Both the position numbers and the translations under genes were made by a program. Positions 17,657 to 26,292 of a DNA stretch of 64,000 nucleotides are shown piece after piece. Within the stretch, counting starts at the first letter, position 1. Each line of letters starts with the position of its first letter. The notes under the pieces were generated by a model. That model made no database searches, was not told the DNA's origin, and saw only the letters and a list, made by a program, of their open reading frames with translations. Origin of the DNA: AC-32 sp963763475 (GTDB lineage: Bacteria; Actinomycetota; Thermoleophilia; Gaiellales; Gaiellaceae); contig CAVXOR010000001.1 in the NCBI GenBank assembly GCA_963763475.1, positions 434,001 through 498,000 of the forward strand, given 5' to 3'.

Positions 17657-18903
17657 AGAAGGTGCTGCTGGCCGCGGCCGGCATCGTGCTCCTGATCGTC
17701 GCGGGACTGGTCGCGTTCGGGCTCTATCGCCAGCATCAGGGCCAGGACGTCCACGGCTCGCCGAGCGTGGAGTTCGTGACGACCGAGGCCGCGCCGAAGG
17801 CGCCGCCGCCGAAAGCGAAGATCCGCTGGCCGATGTATCGCTTCGACGCGACCCGGCAGGGCAACGCGGAGAGGATGCTCGTCCAGCCGCCCTACCGGCC
17901 GCTCTGGTTCTTCCGGGCCGGCTCGCTGCTGGAGTTCCCGCCCGCGGTCGCGTACGGCCGCCTCTACTTCGCGAACGCCAAGGGCGTCCTCTACGCGCTC
18001 ACGACCAGGAACGTGAAGGTGCGCTGGGCCTACCGCGCCCGCCGCTGCACGGCCGCCTCGCCGGCGGTCGACAACCACACCGTCTACATGACCTTCCTCA
18101 ACAAGCCGCCCTGCAACGCGACTCGCTCCGGGCTCGACGGTGAGCTCGTGGCGATCAACGCCGACACCGGCAAGGTGCGCTGGCGCCTGAAGATGGGCCC
18201 GAGCGAGTCGTCGCCGCTCGTGCTCGACGGGGTCGTCTACGTCGGTGACTGGAACGGGCGCGTCTACGCCATCAGCGCCGCCTCGGGCGCGACTCGCTGG
18301 ACGTTCCAGACGGGCGACAAGGTGAAGGACGCCGTCGCCCTCGCCGGCGGCCGCGTCTACTTCGGCTCGTACGACCACCACGTCTACGCATTGAACGCCC
18401 GCACCGGGAAGCTGGTCTGGAAGACGGCGGCCCAGCAGCGCCTCGGCAGCCGAGGCACCTTCTACTCGACCCCCGCCGTCGCCTACAACCGCGTCTACAT
18501 CGGCTCGACCGACGGCAAGGTCTACTCGTTCGGCGCGACGAGCGGGAAGCTGCGCTGGTCGCACGGGACCGGTGGCTACGTCTACTCCTCGCCCGCGGTC
18601 TTCGAGCAGCGCGTCTATGCGGGCTCGTTCACCGGCGATCTCTACTGCCTCGACGCGGCGACCGGCGACGTGCGCTGGAAGTACCGGACGAACGGGCCGA
18701 TCTCGGGCTCGCCGATCGTGATCAACGGCGTCGTCTACGTCTCGTCGCTGAAGGGCCGCACCTACGGCCTCGACCCGCGGACGGGCAAGCTGCTCTGGTC
18801 GTTCCGGCGCGGCTCCTACGCGGCCGTCGTCTCCGATCGCAGGCGGCTCTACCTGGTCGGCTATTCGCGGATCTTCGCCCTCGCGCCGCGGCTGCGAGGG
18901 TAG
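17653..18903 (+). CDS. Membrane-anchored PQQ-like beta-propeller protein
   Basis: ATG at 17653 overlaps the previous stop by four bases and gives 416 residues. An N-terminal hydrophobic anchor (about 3-25, no lipobox) is followed by a propeller from about 60 to 410 with repeated VYVGDWNGRVYAISAASG and VYFGSYDHHVYALNARTG blades. It is clearly paralogous to the preceding lipoprotein: both have WPMYR or WPLYG near the propeller entry and end in a Y(S/A)RIFAL/LYAMAP strand. The pair sits between the glycosyltransferases and Wzz-like gene, suggesting an extracytoplasmic assembly role; this is inference. Confidence 0.85.
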   Translation: MKKVLLAAAGIVLLIVAGLVAFGLYRQHQGQDVHGSPSVEFVTTEAAPKAPPPKAKIRWPMYRFDATRQGNAERMLVQPPYRPLWFFRAGSLLEFPPAVAYGRLYFANAKGVLYALTTRNVKVRWAYRARRCTAASPAVDNHTVYMTFLNKPPCNATRSGLDGELVAINADTGKVRWRLKMGPSESSPLVLDGVVYVGDWNGRVYAISAASGATRWTFQTGDKVKDAVALAGGRVYFGSYDHHVYALNARTGKLVWKTAAQQRLGSRGTFYSTPAVAYNRVYIGSTDGKVYSFGATSGKLRWSHGTGGYVYSSPAVFEQRVYAGSFTGDLYCLDAATGDVRWKYRTNGPISGSPIVINGVVYVSSLKGRTYGLDPRTGKLLWSFRRGSYAAVVSDRRRLYLVGYSRIFALAPRLRG

Positions 18904-18915
18904 GCTCACCCGCCG

Positions 18916-19785
18916 ATGCCGACCGAGACGCCCGATCTAGACGCCGAGCGCGACGTCGACCTGCACCGCCACTGGGACACGATCACGCGCCACTGGTGGC
19001 TGCCGCTCGGCGGCCTGGCCGCCGGGATCATCATCGGGTACCTGATCTCGCTAGGCGGCGCACAGGTCTACAAGGCAAAGGCGGTCGTCTACCTCGGCCA
19101 GCCGCTCTCGCAGGGCGGCGTGCAGGTGCAGAGCCAGGCGACGAACCCTTCCACGGTGAAGGAGATCGTCACCGCCGAGTCGACGATCCGGAAGGTCGCG
19201 CGCGACGCCGGCCTGCGACCGGGCCAGCTGCGTGGGCACATCTCGACCCAGGCGGTGACCGGGAACATCTCGAGGCTCGGCCAGAACCCGCTGGTGGCGA
19301 TCTCGGTCACCGGCCATGCCCGCCGACCGGTTGCCCGCGCCGCGAACGACCTGGCGCGGACGGTCGTCTTCTCGGATGCGCTCGCCGGCTACTCGAAGAC
19401 CAAGATCGAGAACCTGCAGCTGCTGGTCGACCAGGAGAAGGCGACGCTCAGCACGCTCAACACGAACCTGAAGGCGCAGCAGGCCGCGCTCAAGGACAGT
19501 TCCGGGCTCTCGACGAGCGAGCGGCTGATCGCGCTCGGCCAGCTCAACGGGCTGCAGGCTCAGCTGTTGACGACCACCGATCAGCTCACGAGCAACCAGC
19601 AGCAGCTCGCGCTAGCGAAGGACGTCGAGGCTCCGGAGATCACCACCCTCGCGGCTGCCACGAAGACGACCGCGCGCAGCCGCCGCAACACGGTTCTGGT
19701 CGCGGGCCTGATCGGCCTGATCCTCGGGCTCGTCGCCGCGCTCCTGTACGAGCCCACCACGCAGGCCGTCCGCTCTCGCTCGTAG
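18916..19785 (+). CDS. Wzz/YveK-like polysaccharide chain-length determinant protein
   Basis: 289 residues from ATG. A cytoplasmic N-terminus leads into a transmembrane helix at about 32-50 (PLGGLAAGIIIGYLISLGG), then a long extracytoplasmic region including a helical coil at about 165-230 (EKATLSTLNTNLKAQQAALK), and a second helix at about 256-278. This is the two-helix Wzz topology. No kinase domain is fused, unlike the protein at 49960. It probably sets the length of the region A polymer together with the ligase/polymerase at 8980. Confidence 0.85.
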   Translation: MPTETPDLDAERDVDLHRHWDTITRHWWLPLGGLAAGIIIGYLISLGGAQVYKAKAVVYLGQPLSQGGVQVQSQATNPSTVKEIVTAESTIRKVARDAGLRPGQLRGHISTQAVTGNISRLGQNPLVAISVTGHARRPVARAANDLARTVVFSDALAGYSKTKIENLQLLVDQEKATLSTLNTNLKAQQAALKDSSGLSTSERLIALGQLNGLQAQLLTTTDQLTSNQQQLALAKDVEAPEITTLAAATKTTARSRRNTVLVAGLIGLILGLVAALLYEPTTQAVRSRS

Positions 19786-19926
19786 CCTCTTTCCGGTGGC
19801 CCACCCGGCCCCAGTGAATCATCCCTGGCGCGCGATAAGCGGCGCCACGCGGCGTCCTCAGTCGCGCCCGTACCTTTCAGGTACGAGCGCTCCCTGCGTC
19901 CTTGCCTGGCTTGCTTCTCGCACCCC
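19786..19926 (+). other. Leader region with a strong hairpin
   Basis: This is the only sizeable gap within region A. At 19864-19890 an inverted repeat forms GCGC, one C.A mismatch, CGTACCT, a TTC loop and AGGTACG, then A and GCGC: eleven paired bases. No U-tract follows, so it is not a standard terminator. It could be a leader structure, a protein-binding operator for the next gene or an attenuator. No riboswitch class was recognised. Confidence 0.45.
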
Positions 19927-20928
19927 ATGGACGCCTCCCCGGAACAGGGTGAACCACTAACCGTGCTCGACGGAAAGCGGGTGTCGGTCGTCGTCCCCGC
20001 GCACAACGAGGAGAAGCTGATCGGGGAGACGATCCGCGGGATCCCGCAGTTCGTCGACCGCATCTACGTCGTCGACGACCTCTCCACGGACGGCACGATC
20101 GCGGCGGTGCGGGCGCTCGCCGATCCGCGCGTCGACCTGATCGAGCACGAGCGCAACCTCGGCGTCGGCGGCGCGATCATCACCGGCTACCTGAAGGCCC
20201 GCGACGACCGCATCGACGTCACCGCTGTGATGGCGGCGGACGCGCAGATGGATCCGGACGACCTCGAGAAGCTTGCCGGTGCGGTCGCCCGAGGCGACGT
20301 GGACTACGCCAAGGCGAACCGGCTCTTCACCGGCCAGGCGTGGGAGGTGATCCCGCGTTACCGCTACCTCGGCAACGCGGTTCTCTCGCTGCTGACGAAG
20401 ATCGCCTCCGGCTACTGGCACGTCGCCGACTCCCAGTCCGGCTACACGGCGATCTCGCTCGACTACCTCGATCTGCTCGACCTCGAGCGCATCTACAAGC
20501 GCTACGGCTTCCCCAACGACCTACTCGTGCACCTGAACGTCTGGAACGCGCGGGTGCGCGACTACCCCTCGCGGCCGATCTATGGAGTCGGCGAGCGCTC
20601 GGGGATCCGGCTCCGGAAGGTGGTGCCGACGATCTCGTGGCTCCTGCTCAAAGGCTTCTTCTGGCGCATGCGGGAGAAGTACGTGATCCGCGACTTCCAT
20701 CCGCTCGTGTTCTTCTACGCGCTCGGGATCGTGATGACGCTGCTCGGCCTCGCCCTCGGGATCGCGGAGCTCGTGCTCCGCATCATGGGCAACCACATCA
20801 CGCCGGCCACGGTCGTTCTGGTCGCGCTGCTGCTGATCGCAGGCTCCCAGTTCACGCTCTTCGCGATGTGGTTCGACATGGAGTCGAACAAGGACCTCGG
20901 CGGCCGCGGCCGCCGCAGCACTGATTGA
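19927..20928 (+). CDS. DPM1-like family 2 glycosyltransferase with C-terminal helices
   Basis: 333 residues from ATG. The GT2 fold is clear: VSVVVPAHNEEKLIGETI, VVDDLSTDGT, ERNLGVGGAIITGY and the metal-binding AADAQMDP at about residue 97. Two hydrophobic helices at about 258-285 and 292-318 anchor it. Such enzymes transfer a sugar from an NDP donor to polyprenyl phosphate, making donors for GT-C enzymes such as the one at 5733. A terminator hairpin begins at its stop codon, so this is probably the last gene of the region A transcript. Confidence 0.9.
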   Translation: MDASPEQGEPLTVLDGKRVSVVVPAHNEEKLIGETIRGIPQFVDRIYVVDDLSTDGTIAAVRALADPRVDLIEHERNLGVGGAIITGYLKARDDRIDVTAVMAADAQMDPDDLEKLAGAVARGDVDYAKANRLFTGQAWEVIPRYRYLGNAVLSLLTKIASGYWHVADSQSGYTAISLDYLDLLDLERIYKRYGFPNDLLVHLNVWNARVRDYPSRPIYGVGERSGIRLRKVVPTISWLLLKGFFWRMREKYVIRDFHPLVFFYALGIVMTLLGLALGIAELVLRIMGNHITPATVVLVALLLIAGSQFTLFAMWFDMESNKDLGGRGRRSTD

Positions 20929-20953
20929 AAGTCCTTGAAAGCAGGACTTTTAC
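20928..20953 (+). terminator. Intrinsic terminator at the end of region A
   Basis: AAAGTCCT (20928-20935), a seven-base loop, then AGGACTTT (20943-20950) followed by TTA. The perfect eight-base stem starts on the last base of the glycosyltransferase stop codon. The U-tract is short. It marks the end of the long plus-strand directon. Confidence 0.7.
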
Positions 20954-21014
20954 TCTAGAGTCGCAGGCTGAAGATCTTCCTCAATTTGACATTGATCGAG
21001 CAAAGACGGCTTCG

Positions 21015-21332
21015 CTACGAGAACTCGACCCTTTGCCCGAAAGCGACATCGACTCCGTGCCTCCGAGCGAGCTTCACGCACAGCTCCGCGAGGTCAGAGC
21101 GAATATTGGGCCCCGAGAAGCAGACATCAACGGTCCAGTGGTTGTCCGACCCTTCGCAGGTCTCGGCGCGCTCGATGCACGGGCCCCACAACGCGCCGTT
21201 CGATTCCAACGCGAAGCTGTTGATGTCCGTCCAAACCGCGATCGCTGTCTCACGGTTCATCTCTCGCAGGAAACCAGAAGTTGGGCGTCGTTCAACCCGT
21301 GGCGTCGTTGGCTCAAAGACCAAAGCTGTCAT
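21015..21332 (-). CDS. Small hypothetical protein
   Basis: 105 residues from ATG (CAT at 21330-21332). I do not recognise it. Base composition is clearly lower in GC than the neighbouring genes and codon use is less extreme, with a plausible soluble composition and two short hydrophobic strands (LVFEP, VDVCF). It lies alone between the region A terminator and the GT2 fusion gene. It may be a transferred or relic gene; confidence is limited because no homology is evident. Confidence 0.4.
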   Translation of the reverse strand: MTALVFEPTTPRVERRPTSGFLREMNRETAIAVWTDINSFALESNGALWGPCIERAETCEGSDNHWTVDVCFSGPNIRSDLAELCVKLARRHGVDVAFGQRVEFS

Positions 21333-21686
21333 CGGCGGGGGGAAGAACGCGCACGGTTGCGCCCTCGAGGCTTGATGAGCGACACTTCACGCCTCGGCTC
21401 GAGGCGCTACCGGACGACCACGTGACTGGCAACGCATCCTCGCCTGCTTTCGGGCGACCTCAATGCCGGGCAAGCCAGACTGGACCATGCGGAGGACTTC
21501 GCCATGCGGGGTTCCTCGCGGAGACCAGCTCCGCGCTCCATGTAGGTGGTTCCACGGAGCCGGCTTCAATCGCTGCTGCGATTCCTGCGGCCACTGCGCG
21601 GATCGTCGTTGGCACCTCGGCTCTTCGACGCCGACGCGCCCTCGGCGGACGCTGGCGCCGTGCCGTCGGCCTGCGATAGATGAAGG
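21333..21686. other. Gap with no supported gene
   Basis: About 350 bases between the small hypothetical gene and the end of the GT2 fusion gene. Open frames here are short, arginine-rich and lack any family resemblance. No hairpin terminator, repeat or RNA gene was seen. It may hold decayed sequence. Confidence 0.4.
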
Positions 21687-23138
21687 TCACCGCGTTCGGT
21701 GTGCAGGCCGAGCGACGACGACCTCTCTGGACGCCGCGCGTTCGCACGTTCCAACGAGCCGGTGACGAGGCGACGCGATCCACTCGACGACCTCGAAGCC
21801 GGCACGGGTCAGCACCGCACGCACCGAGTCGCGCGTTAGAACGTATCTCGTCTCGAAGTTGAGACCACCGTGCGGAGACGACCCGATCCAGGTCGCGACG
21901 ACGAGGAGCCCCTCGAGATGGAGCAACGACTTCGCGCGCTCGAGATCGGCGAGGGCATCCGGGAACGACGCATCGTCGTCGCGAAACACGATCGCGTCGG
22001 CGAGCGCAGTGTCCCTGCGCTCGCTCGGCCATTGCGCTGAGGAGTTGTCGCGCGGACCGGACGGGTCTGCGTCCAGCGTCGTCCACCCGCGCTCTCGCGC
22101 GAGAGCCACCATGCCATTCTGCTCGTGGCCAAGCACGAGGAGTCGATTGCTGGGCGCGTAGTACGCGCCGAGCGCGTCGAGCACGGCCTCTGCGTCGCGA
22201 GCGTCTCCTACGTGAGAGGCGCGTCCCACACGGGAGCGGCCAACGCCAAATGAAACGAGCCCGCACGACTGGCAGCGGACGCCGTGCGAGTCGCGCTGCT
22301 CCGCTTCGGACCGATACCGCGGAGGTGCGACTGGCTCCGTGGCCGCTGCACACGCGGGACAGGGCTCCCGTCGAGGATCTGCATCGATCGCTGCTGGCGG
22401 AGCAAGACGGGAGGATCTCGCGCGGCGGCCGCGCCGGCCGCGCAGAATCGCGGTTCGAGCGCAGTACCCAAGCGTGCCCACGATGTACCTGAGCGAGCGG
22501 TCGATCGCGATCGACGACGACTCTTTCGTGTAGCGCGTCGGTATCGGAACCTCCACGACGCGCTGCCCCGTCGTCACTGCATCGATGAGCAGTTGTGAGT
22601 CGAACAGGAAGTCGTTTGAGTACCTGAGGATCGGCAGCGAGAGGAGGCAGCGCCGCGTATAGGCACGGAGGCCGCTGTGGAGCTCGCTGAAGCGCGAGCC
22701 AAGCATGAGGTTCTCCGCGATCGTCGTGACGCGGTTCCCGACGTATCGGTACAGCGGCATTCCTCCTCCGATTGGGTCTCCCAAGCCGGCAAAGCGCGAG
22801 CCGAAGGTCATGTCGGCGTCTCCCGCGAGGATCGGAGCGATGAGCAGGGGGACCGCCTTCGGCTCGTACTGGTAGTCGGGATGCAAGAGGACGATGATGT
22901 CGGCGCCACTGGCAAGCGCCTCGATATAGCACGTCTTTTGGTTGCCGCCGTACCCGAGATTCTCGCGGTGGACGTGAACCTCGACGCCCAGCTCACGCGC
23001 AACCTGAGCCGTGTTGTCGGGGCTGGCGTCGTCGACGAGGATCAGCCTGTCCGCTACGCCCGCTGGGATCTCGGCGATCGTCCGCGCGAGTGTGCGCTCG
23101 GCGCCGTATGCGGGAAGCGTGATTACGACTCTTGGCAC
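21687..23138 (-). CDS. Family 2 glycosyltransferase fused to a degenerate zinc-ribbon methyltransferase-like domain
   Basis: 483 residues from GTG. Residues 1-235 are a complete DPM-like GT2 domain: VVITLPAYGAERTLARTI, LVDDASPDNT, ENLGYGGNQKTCY and the metal-binding LLHPDYQYEP. Residues 255-295 carry two Cys pairs (260/263 and 289/292), as in the N-terminal zinc ribbon of C-methyltransferase-type enzymes. The rest resembles a SAM methyltransferase fold, but the motif I glycines are replaced (LLVLGHEQNGMVALARERG), so SAM binding is doubtful. The GT2 part probably charges polyprenyl phosphate; the tail may be regulatory or structural. Confidence 0.8.
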   Translation of the reverse strand: MPRVVITLPAYGAERTLARTIAEIPAGVADRLILVDDASPDNTAQVARELGVEVHVHRENLGYGGNQKTCYIEALASGADIIVLLHPDYQYEPKAVPLLIAPILAGDADMTFGSRFAGLGDPIGGGMPLYRYVGNRVTTIAENLMLGSRFSELHSGLRAYTRRCLLSLPILRYSNDFLFDSQLLIDAVTTGQRVVEVPIPTRYTKESSSIAIDRSLRYIVGTLGYCARTAILRGRRGRRARSSRLAPPAAIDADPRREPCPACAAATEPVAPPRYRSEAEQRDSHGVRCQSCGLVSFGVGRSRVGRASHVGDARDAEAVLDALGAYYAPSNRLLVLGHEQNGMVALARERGWTTLDADPSGPRDNSSAQWPSERRDTALADAIVFRDDDASFPDALADLERAKSLLHLEGLLVVATWIGSSPHGGLNFETRYVLTRDSVRAVLTRAGFEVVEWIASPRHRLVGTCERAASREVVVARPAHRTR

Positions 23139-23180
23139 GGCTCGGTCGCGCTTCCCTCGACACGGCGGTACGCTCCGTGG

Positions 23181-24212
23181 ATGAAGAGGCCGTCGTCGCG
23201 TTCCGTGCTCATGGTCGGCGGAACCCTCGTCTCGTTCGTCTTCATCTACCTCACCTTCCGGGGCACCGACTTCGGCGCAGTGGGGTCCGCCCTCCGCGGA
23301 AGCAACTACTGGCCCCTAGTCCCGGCGGTCGCGGTGCTCGCGCTCGCGATCTTCGTTCGTGCGATCCGGTGGCGCCTTCTGTTCCCGTCGGGCGCGAGGC
23401 CGCCTCTACGTGCCGTCACGAGCGCGATGCTGGTCGGATACTTGTTCAACAGCATCTTGCCGGCGCGCGCAGGGGAGGCGGCTCGCGTGCTCGTCCTGAG
23501 GCAGCGGGCTGGGACGCCCAAGTTCGAATCGCTCGGGACGGTCGTCGCCGAGCGCGCGATCGACGTCCTCGCGTTGCTCGCGCTCTTGTTGGCGGTAGCC
23601 CCGGCGGTTCCGACGACGACCTGGATGGGAAACGTGCTCGTGGCCGGCGGACTGCTGTTCTTCGGAGCCGCGGTGGCGGTCGTCGCGTTCGCGGTGTACG
23701 GCGAGCGACCGGCGCGGCTGCTGCTTCGACCGTTGACGGTGCTGCCGAGGCTGTCGGTCGAGCGGATGAACACCGCGGCGACAAACCTGATCCGAGGGCT
23801 GAGCGTCTTCCGCCGTCCCGGCACCGCTTTAGCGGTGTTCGTCCTCACGCTCGGCTCGTGGCTACTGATCGCGCTCGCATCGTGGATCTGCATGCGGGGG
23901 TTCGGCCTGCGGCTGGGTTTCGCTGCGGCGATCCTCGTCGTCGTCGCCACGAACCTGGCGATGATCCTCCCGTCCGGCCCGGCCGGCGTTGGCGTTTTCG
24001 AAGCGGCGACGCTGGTGGCGCTGCACGCATTCCGCGCTCGCGGCGCGTCGGCGCTGTCGTACGCGCTTGTCCTGCACGCTGTGAGCGTGGTGCCGCTCAT
24101 CGTCGCGGGATACATCGCTCTCCACGAAGACGCACTCCTGCGGCGCCGACGCGCCCCCGCCCCGGACGAGGCGGCCGACACAGCACATACGCAGACGGTG
24201 TCATCGACCTGA
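23181..24212 (+). CDS. AglD / LPG-synthase transmembrane domain family protein
   Basis: 343 residues from ATG 23181, divergent from the GT2 fusion with 42 bases between. About eight helices are visible. Family marks are YLFNSILPARAGEAARVLVL in an early loop and MILPSGPAGVGVFEAATL near the C-terminus, matching the two conserved loops of the protein at 2809. It probably handles a lipid-linked intermediate at the membrane. The C-terminal tail is charged and ends in a Thr/Ser-rich stretch. Confidence 0.87.
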   Translation: MKRPSSRSVLMVGGTLVSFVFIYLTFRGTDFGAVGSALRGSNYWPLVPAVAVLALAIFVRAIRWRLLFPSGARPPLRAVTSAMLVGYLFNSILPARAGEAARVLVLRQRAGTPKFESLGTVVAERAIDVLALLALLLAVAPAVPTTTWMGNVLVAGGLLFFGAAVAVVAFAVYGERPARLLLRPLTVLPRLSVERMNTAATNLIRGLSVFRRPGTALAVFVLTLGSWLLIALASWICMRGFGLRLGFAAAILVVVATNLAMILPSGPAGVGVFEAATLVALHAFRARGASALSYALVLHAVSVVPLIVAGYIALHEDALLRRRRAPAPDEAADTAHTQTVSST

Positions 24213-24303
24213 TTATCCTGCGTCGAGCGCGATCGGGTCGTGCAGCTCGAGTTGCAGCACTGCTGCACAGGAGGTATCTACGGAGCGGGGAGCACTCTGC
24301 GGC

Positions 24304-24495
24304 GTGAACACGTGGATGAGTGGCGGCGGCGTCGAGCCGCTGGAAGAGTCGACGGACGAGCCGGCACGCGGTCTCCGCGAGCAGCGCCCGCGGGCCTTGC
24401 CGCGACTAGGGTACGCGCTCGCACTCGTCTGGGTGATGGTCGGCCTGGTGCTGTTCCTGATCGAAGCTGTGGGCCTGGCGGTCGGCAGTGGCTGA
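24304..24495 (+). CDS. Small single-helix membrane protein
   Basis: 63 residues from GTG. The first 33 are polar, then one hydrophobic helix (LGYALALVWVMVGLVLFLIE) ends the protein. Its stop overlaps the start of the next gene by eight bases, which supports coupled expression with the membrane glycosyltransferase. No family recognised. An AGGAGG Shine-Dalgarno-like stretch occurs further upstream at about 24270. It may be an accessory subunit. Confidence 0.5.
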   Translation: MNTWMSGGGVEPLEESTDEPARGLREQRPRALPRLGYALALVWVMVGLVLFLIEAVGLAVGSG

Positions 24496-26292
24496 TGCGC
24501 TCGCCCATACCCTGCTCGCGGCGGCGACCGTCGCGGCCTGGCTTGGACTCGGGTCGATAGTCCTTGGCCGGTGGCTCGTCGTCGGCGATGCGTTGCTCGA
24601 CCTGCTCAACCGCGTCGGTGTCGGCGCGCTCGGCTTCGCGCTTCTGACGTTCGGCGCCGGCTGGGGCGGAATCCTCTACCGCTCGGCGTACCTCCCGGTG
24701 TTCGCGGCCGCGGCGGCCGTGGGAGTGGTCGCGTTCGCCCGCCGGGCCCGATCCGCACCCCGCCCAAGGCTGCGGACGTGGCGGCCGTGGGAGCTGGCGC
24801 TGCTCGCCGTCCTCGTCGCGTACTTGGCGCTCGACCTACTGTCGGTGTCCGCACCGATCTCGTCTCCCGACGCGCTGCTCTACCACGCGGCCGATCCGGA
24901 GCTGTTTGCGAAGGCGCACCGGATCTTCGCCGTGCCCTGGAACTCGTCGTCGTACGAGCCCTTCTCCGTCGAGATGCTCGTGCTCGACGGTTTCATGCTC
25001 TGGAATCCCGTCCAGGGCGCGTTCGCCCCCCTGCTCCTCGCCCTCGTCGCGCTCGCAGCAGTCATGGGGTTCGCGTACCGCATCGCCGGTCGGGGCGCGG
25101 CGCTCCTGGCGGGCGCGATCTTCTTCGCGCAACCGTTCATGGTCTGGGAGGCGACGTCCGTCTTCATCGAGTCCGGGATCGCGCTCGCCGTCGCGCTCGC
25201 CGGCTGGAATGCATTCCGTTTTGTCCGCTGCTCGGAGCGGACTGCGCTCGTCGTCGCCGGCGTGTTCGTCGGCGGAGCCGCCGGAATGAAGTACCTCGGC
25301 CTGATCGCGGCTCTGACGATCGCGGCCGTGCTCGCGGTGAGCCTCGGCCGACGCGTGCGAGCCCGGACGGCGCTCGCGTTTGCGATTCCCGCCCTTGCCG
25401 TCGCGCTGCCGTGGTACGTGAAGAACACCGTCCTGACGGGGAATCCGTTCTACCCGCACCTCTTCGGCGGACTGAACGCGTCCGCCGCCGGAGAGTTGAC
25501 GAGCACGAGGCAGACGTTCGGGCACGGTCACGGCCCACTCGATTTCGCGCTCCTACCGGCAAGCCTTCTCGTTGACGGGAAGCCCTTCGACGGCGGTCAG
25601 TACCTCTCGCCGCTCTTCCTGCTCTTCGCGCCGCTCGCGCTCTTCCTACGCGTGCGACCGCGGTGGTCCTCGTGTGGGGCGGCGTCCTGCTGTACGTCGT
25701 TCTCTGGTTCGTCACGTCGCAGCAGGCGCGCTTCCTCGTGCCGCTGATGCCGGTGCTGGCCGTGCTCGGTGCTCTCGGCGCGCTCGCGCTCGCGCGCGAG
25801 GGGCGGCTCGGCCGCCTGGTCGTCGTCGCGGCGACCGGCGTCGCGCTCTTCGTCGGGCTCGGCGCGTCGACGGTCTACGCCGCGCAGTTCGCGCCGGTCG
25901 TGCTCGGCCACCAATCGAAGCAGCAGTTCCTCCGCGAGAAGGTCTCGAACTACGAAGGCGTCGAGTGGCTGAACCAAAGGCTCGGCAGGCGCGACAGGGT
26001 CGCGACCGACATCTGGGGCCTCTTCTACCTCAGGATGCCCTATGCGACGTTCGGAACGATGGGCGACCTCCTGCCACCAAATGCAGGCCCGGATGCGACG
26101 CGCGCTTTCGTTCAGAAGTACGGGATCACGGACATCGCGATCCTCGACGATGACCACGCGCGGCGGCGCCAGGTTGCGTACCTCGATGCCCGGCTGATCG
26201 GACGAGCCTCTGTCCGATCGGTGCAGTCGCGAACCCGCGGGCACTTCGGCCCCCGCCACTCCATGCTCGTCTATGCGCTCAATGGCGGGTGA
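24488..26292 (+). CDS. GT-C-like polytopic membrane protein, one frameshift
   Basis: GTG at 24488 opens a frame that leaves homology at about 25650 (after LFAPLALFLRV) and continues one frame over with VVLVWGGVLLYVVLWFV to the stop at 26292. One missing base explains it; reconstructed length is about 601 residues. About eleven helices are followed by a soluble tail with DRVATDIWGLFYLR. The first loop has SSPDALLYHAADPELFAK with an acidic residue as in GT39/GT83 enzymes. It probably transfers a sugar from a polyprenyl-phosphate donor outside the membrane. Confidence 0.75.

Noticed and set aside
19864..19930. c-di-GMP or other riboswitch
   Set aside because: There is a strong hairpin, but conserved core segments of known riboswitch classes were not found on either strand.
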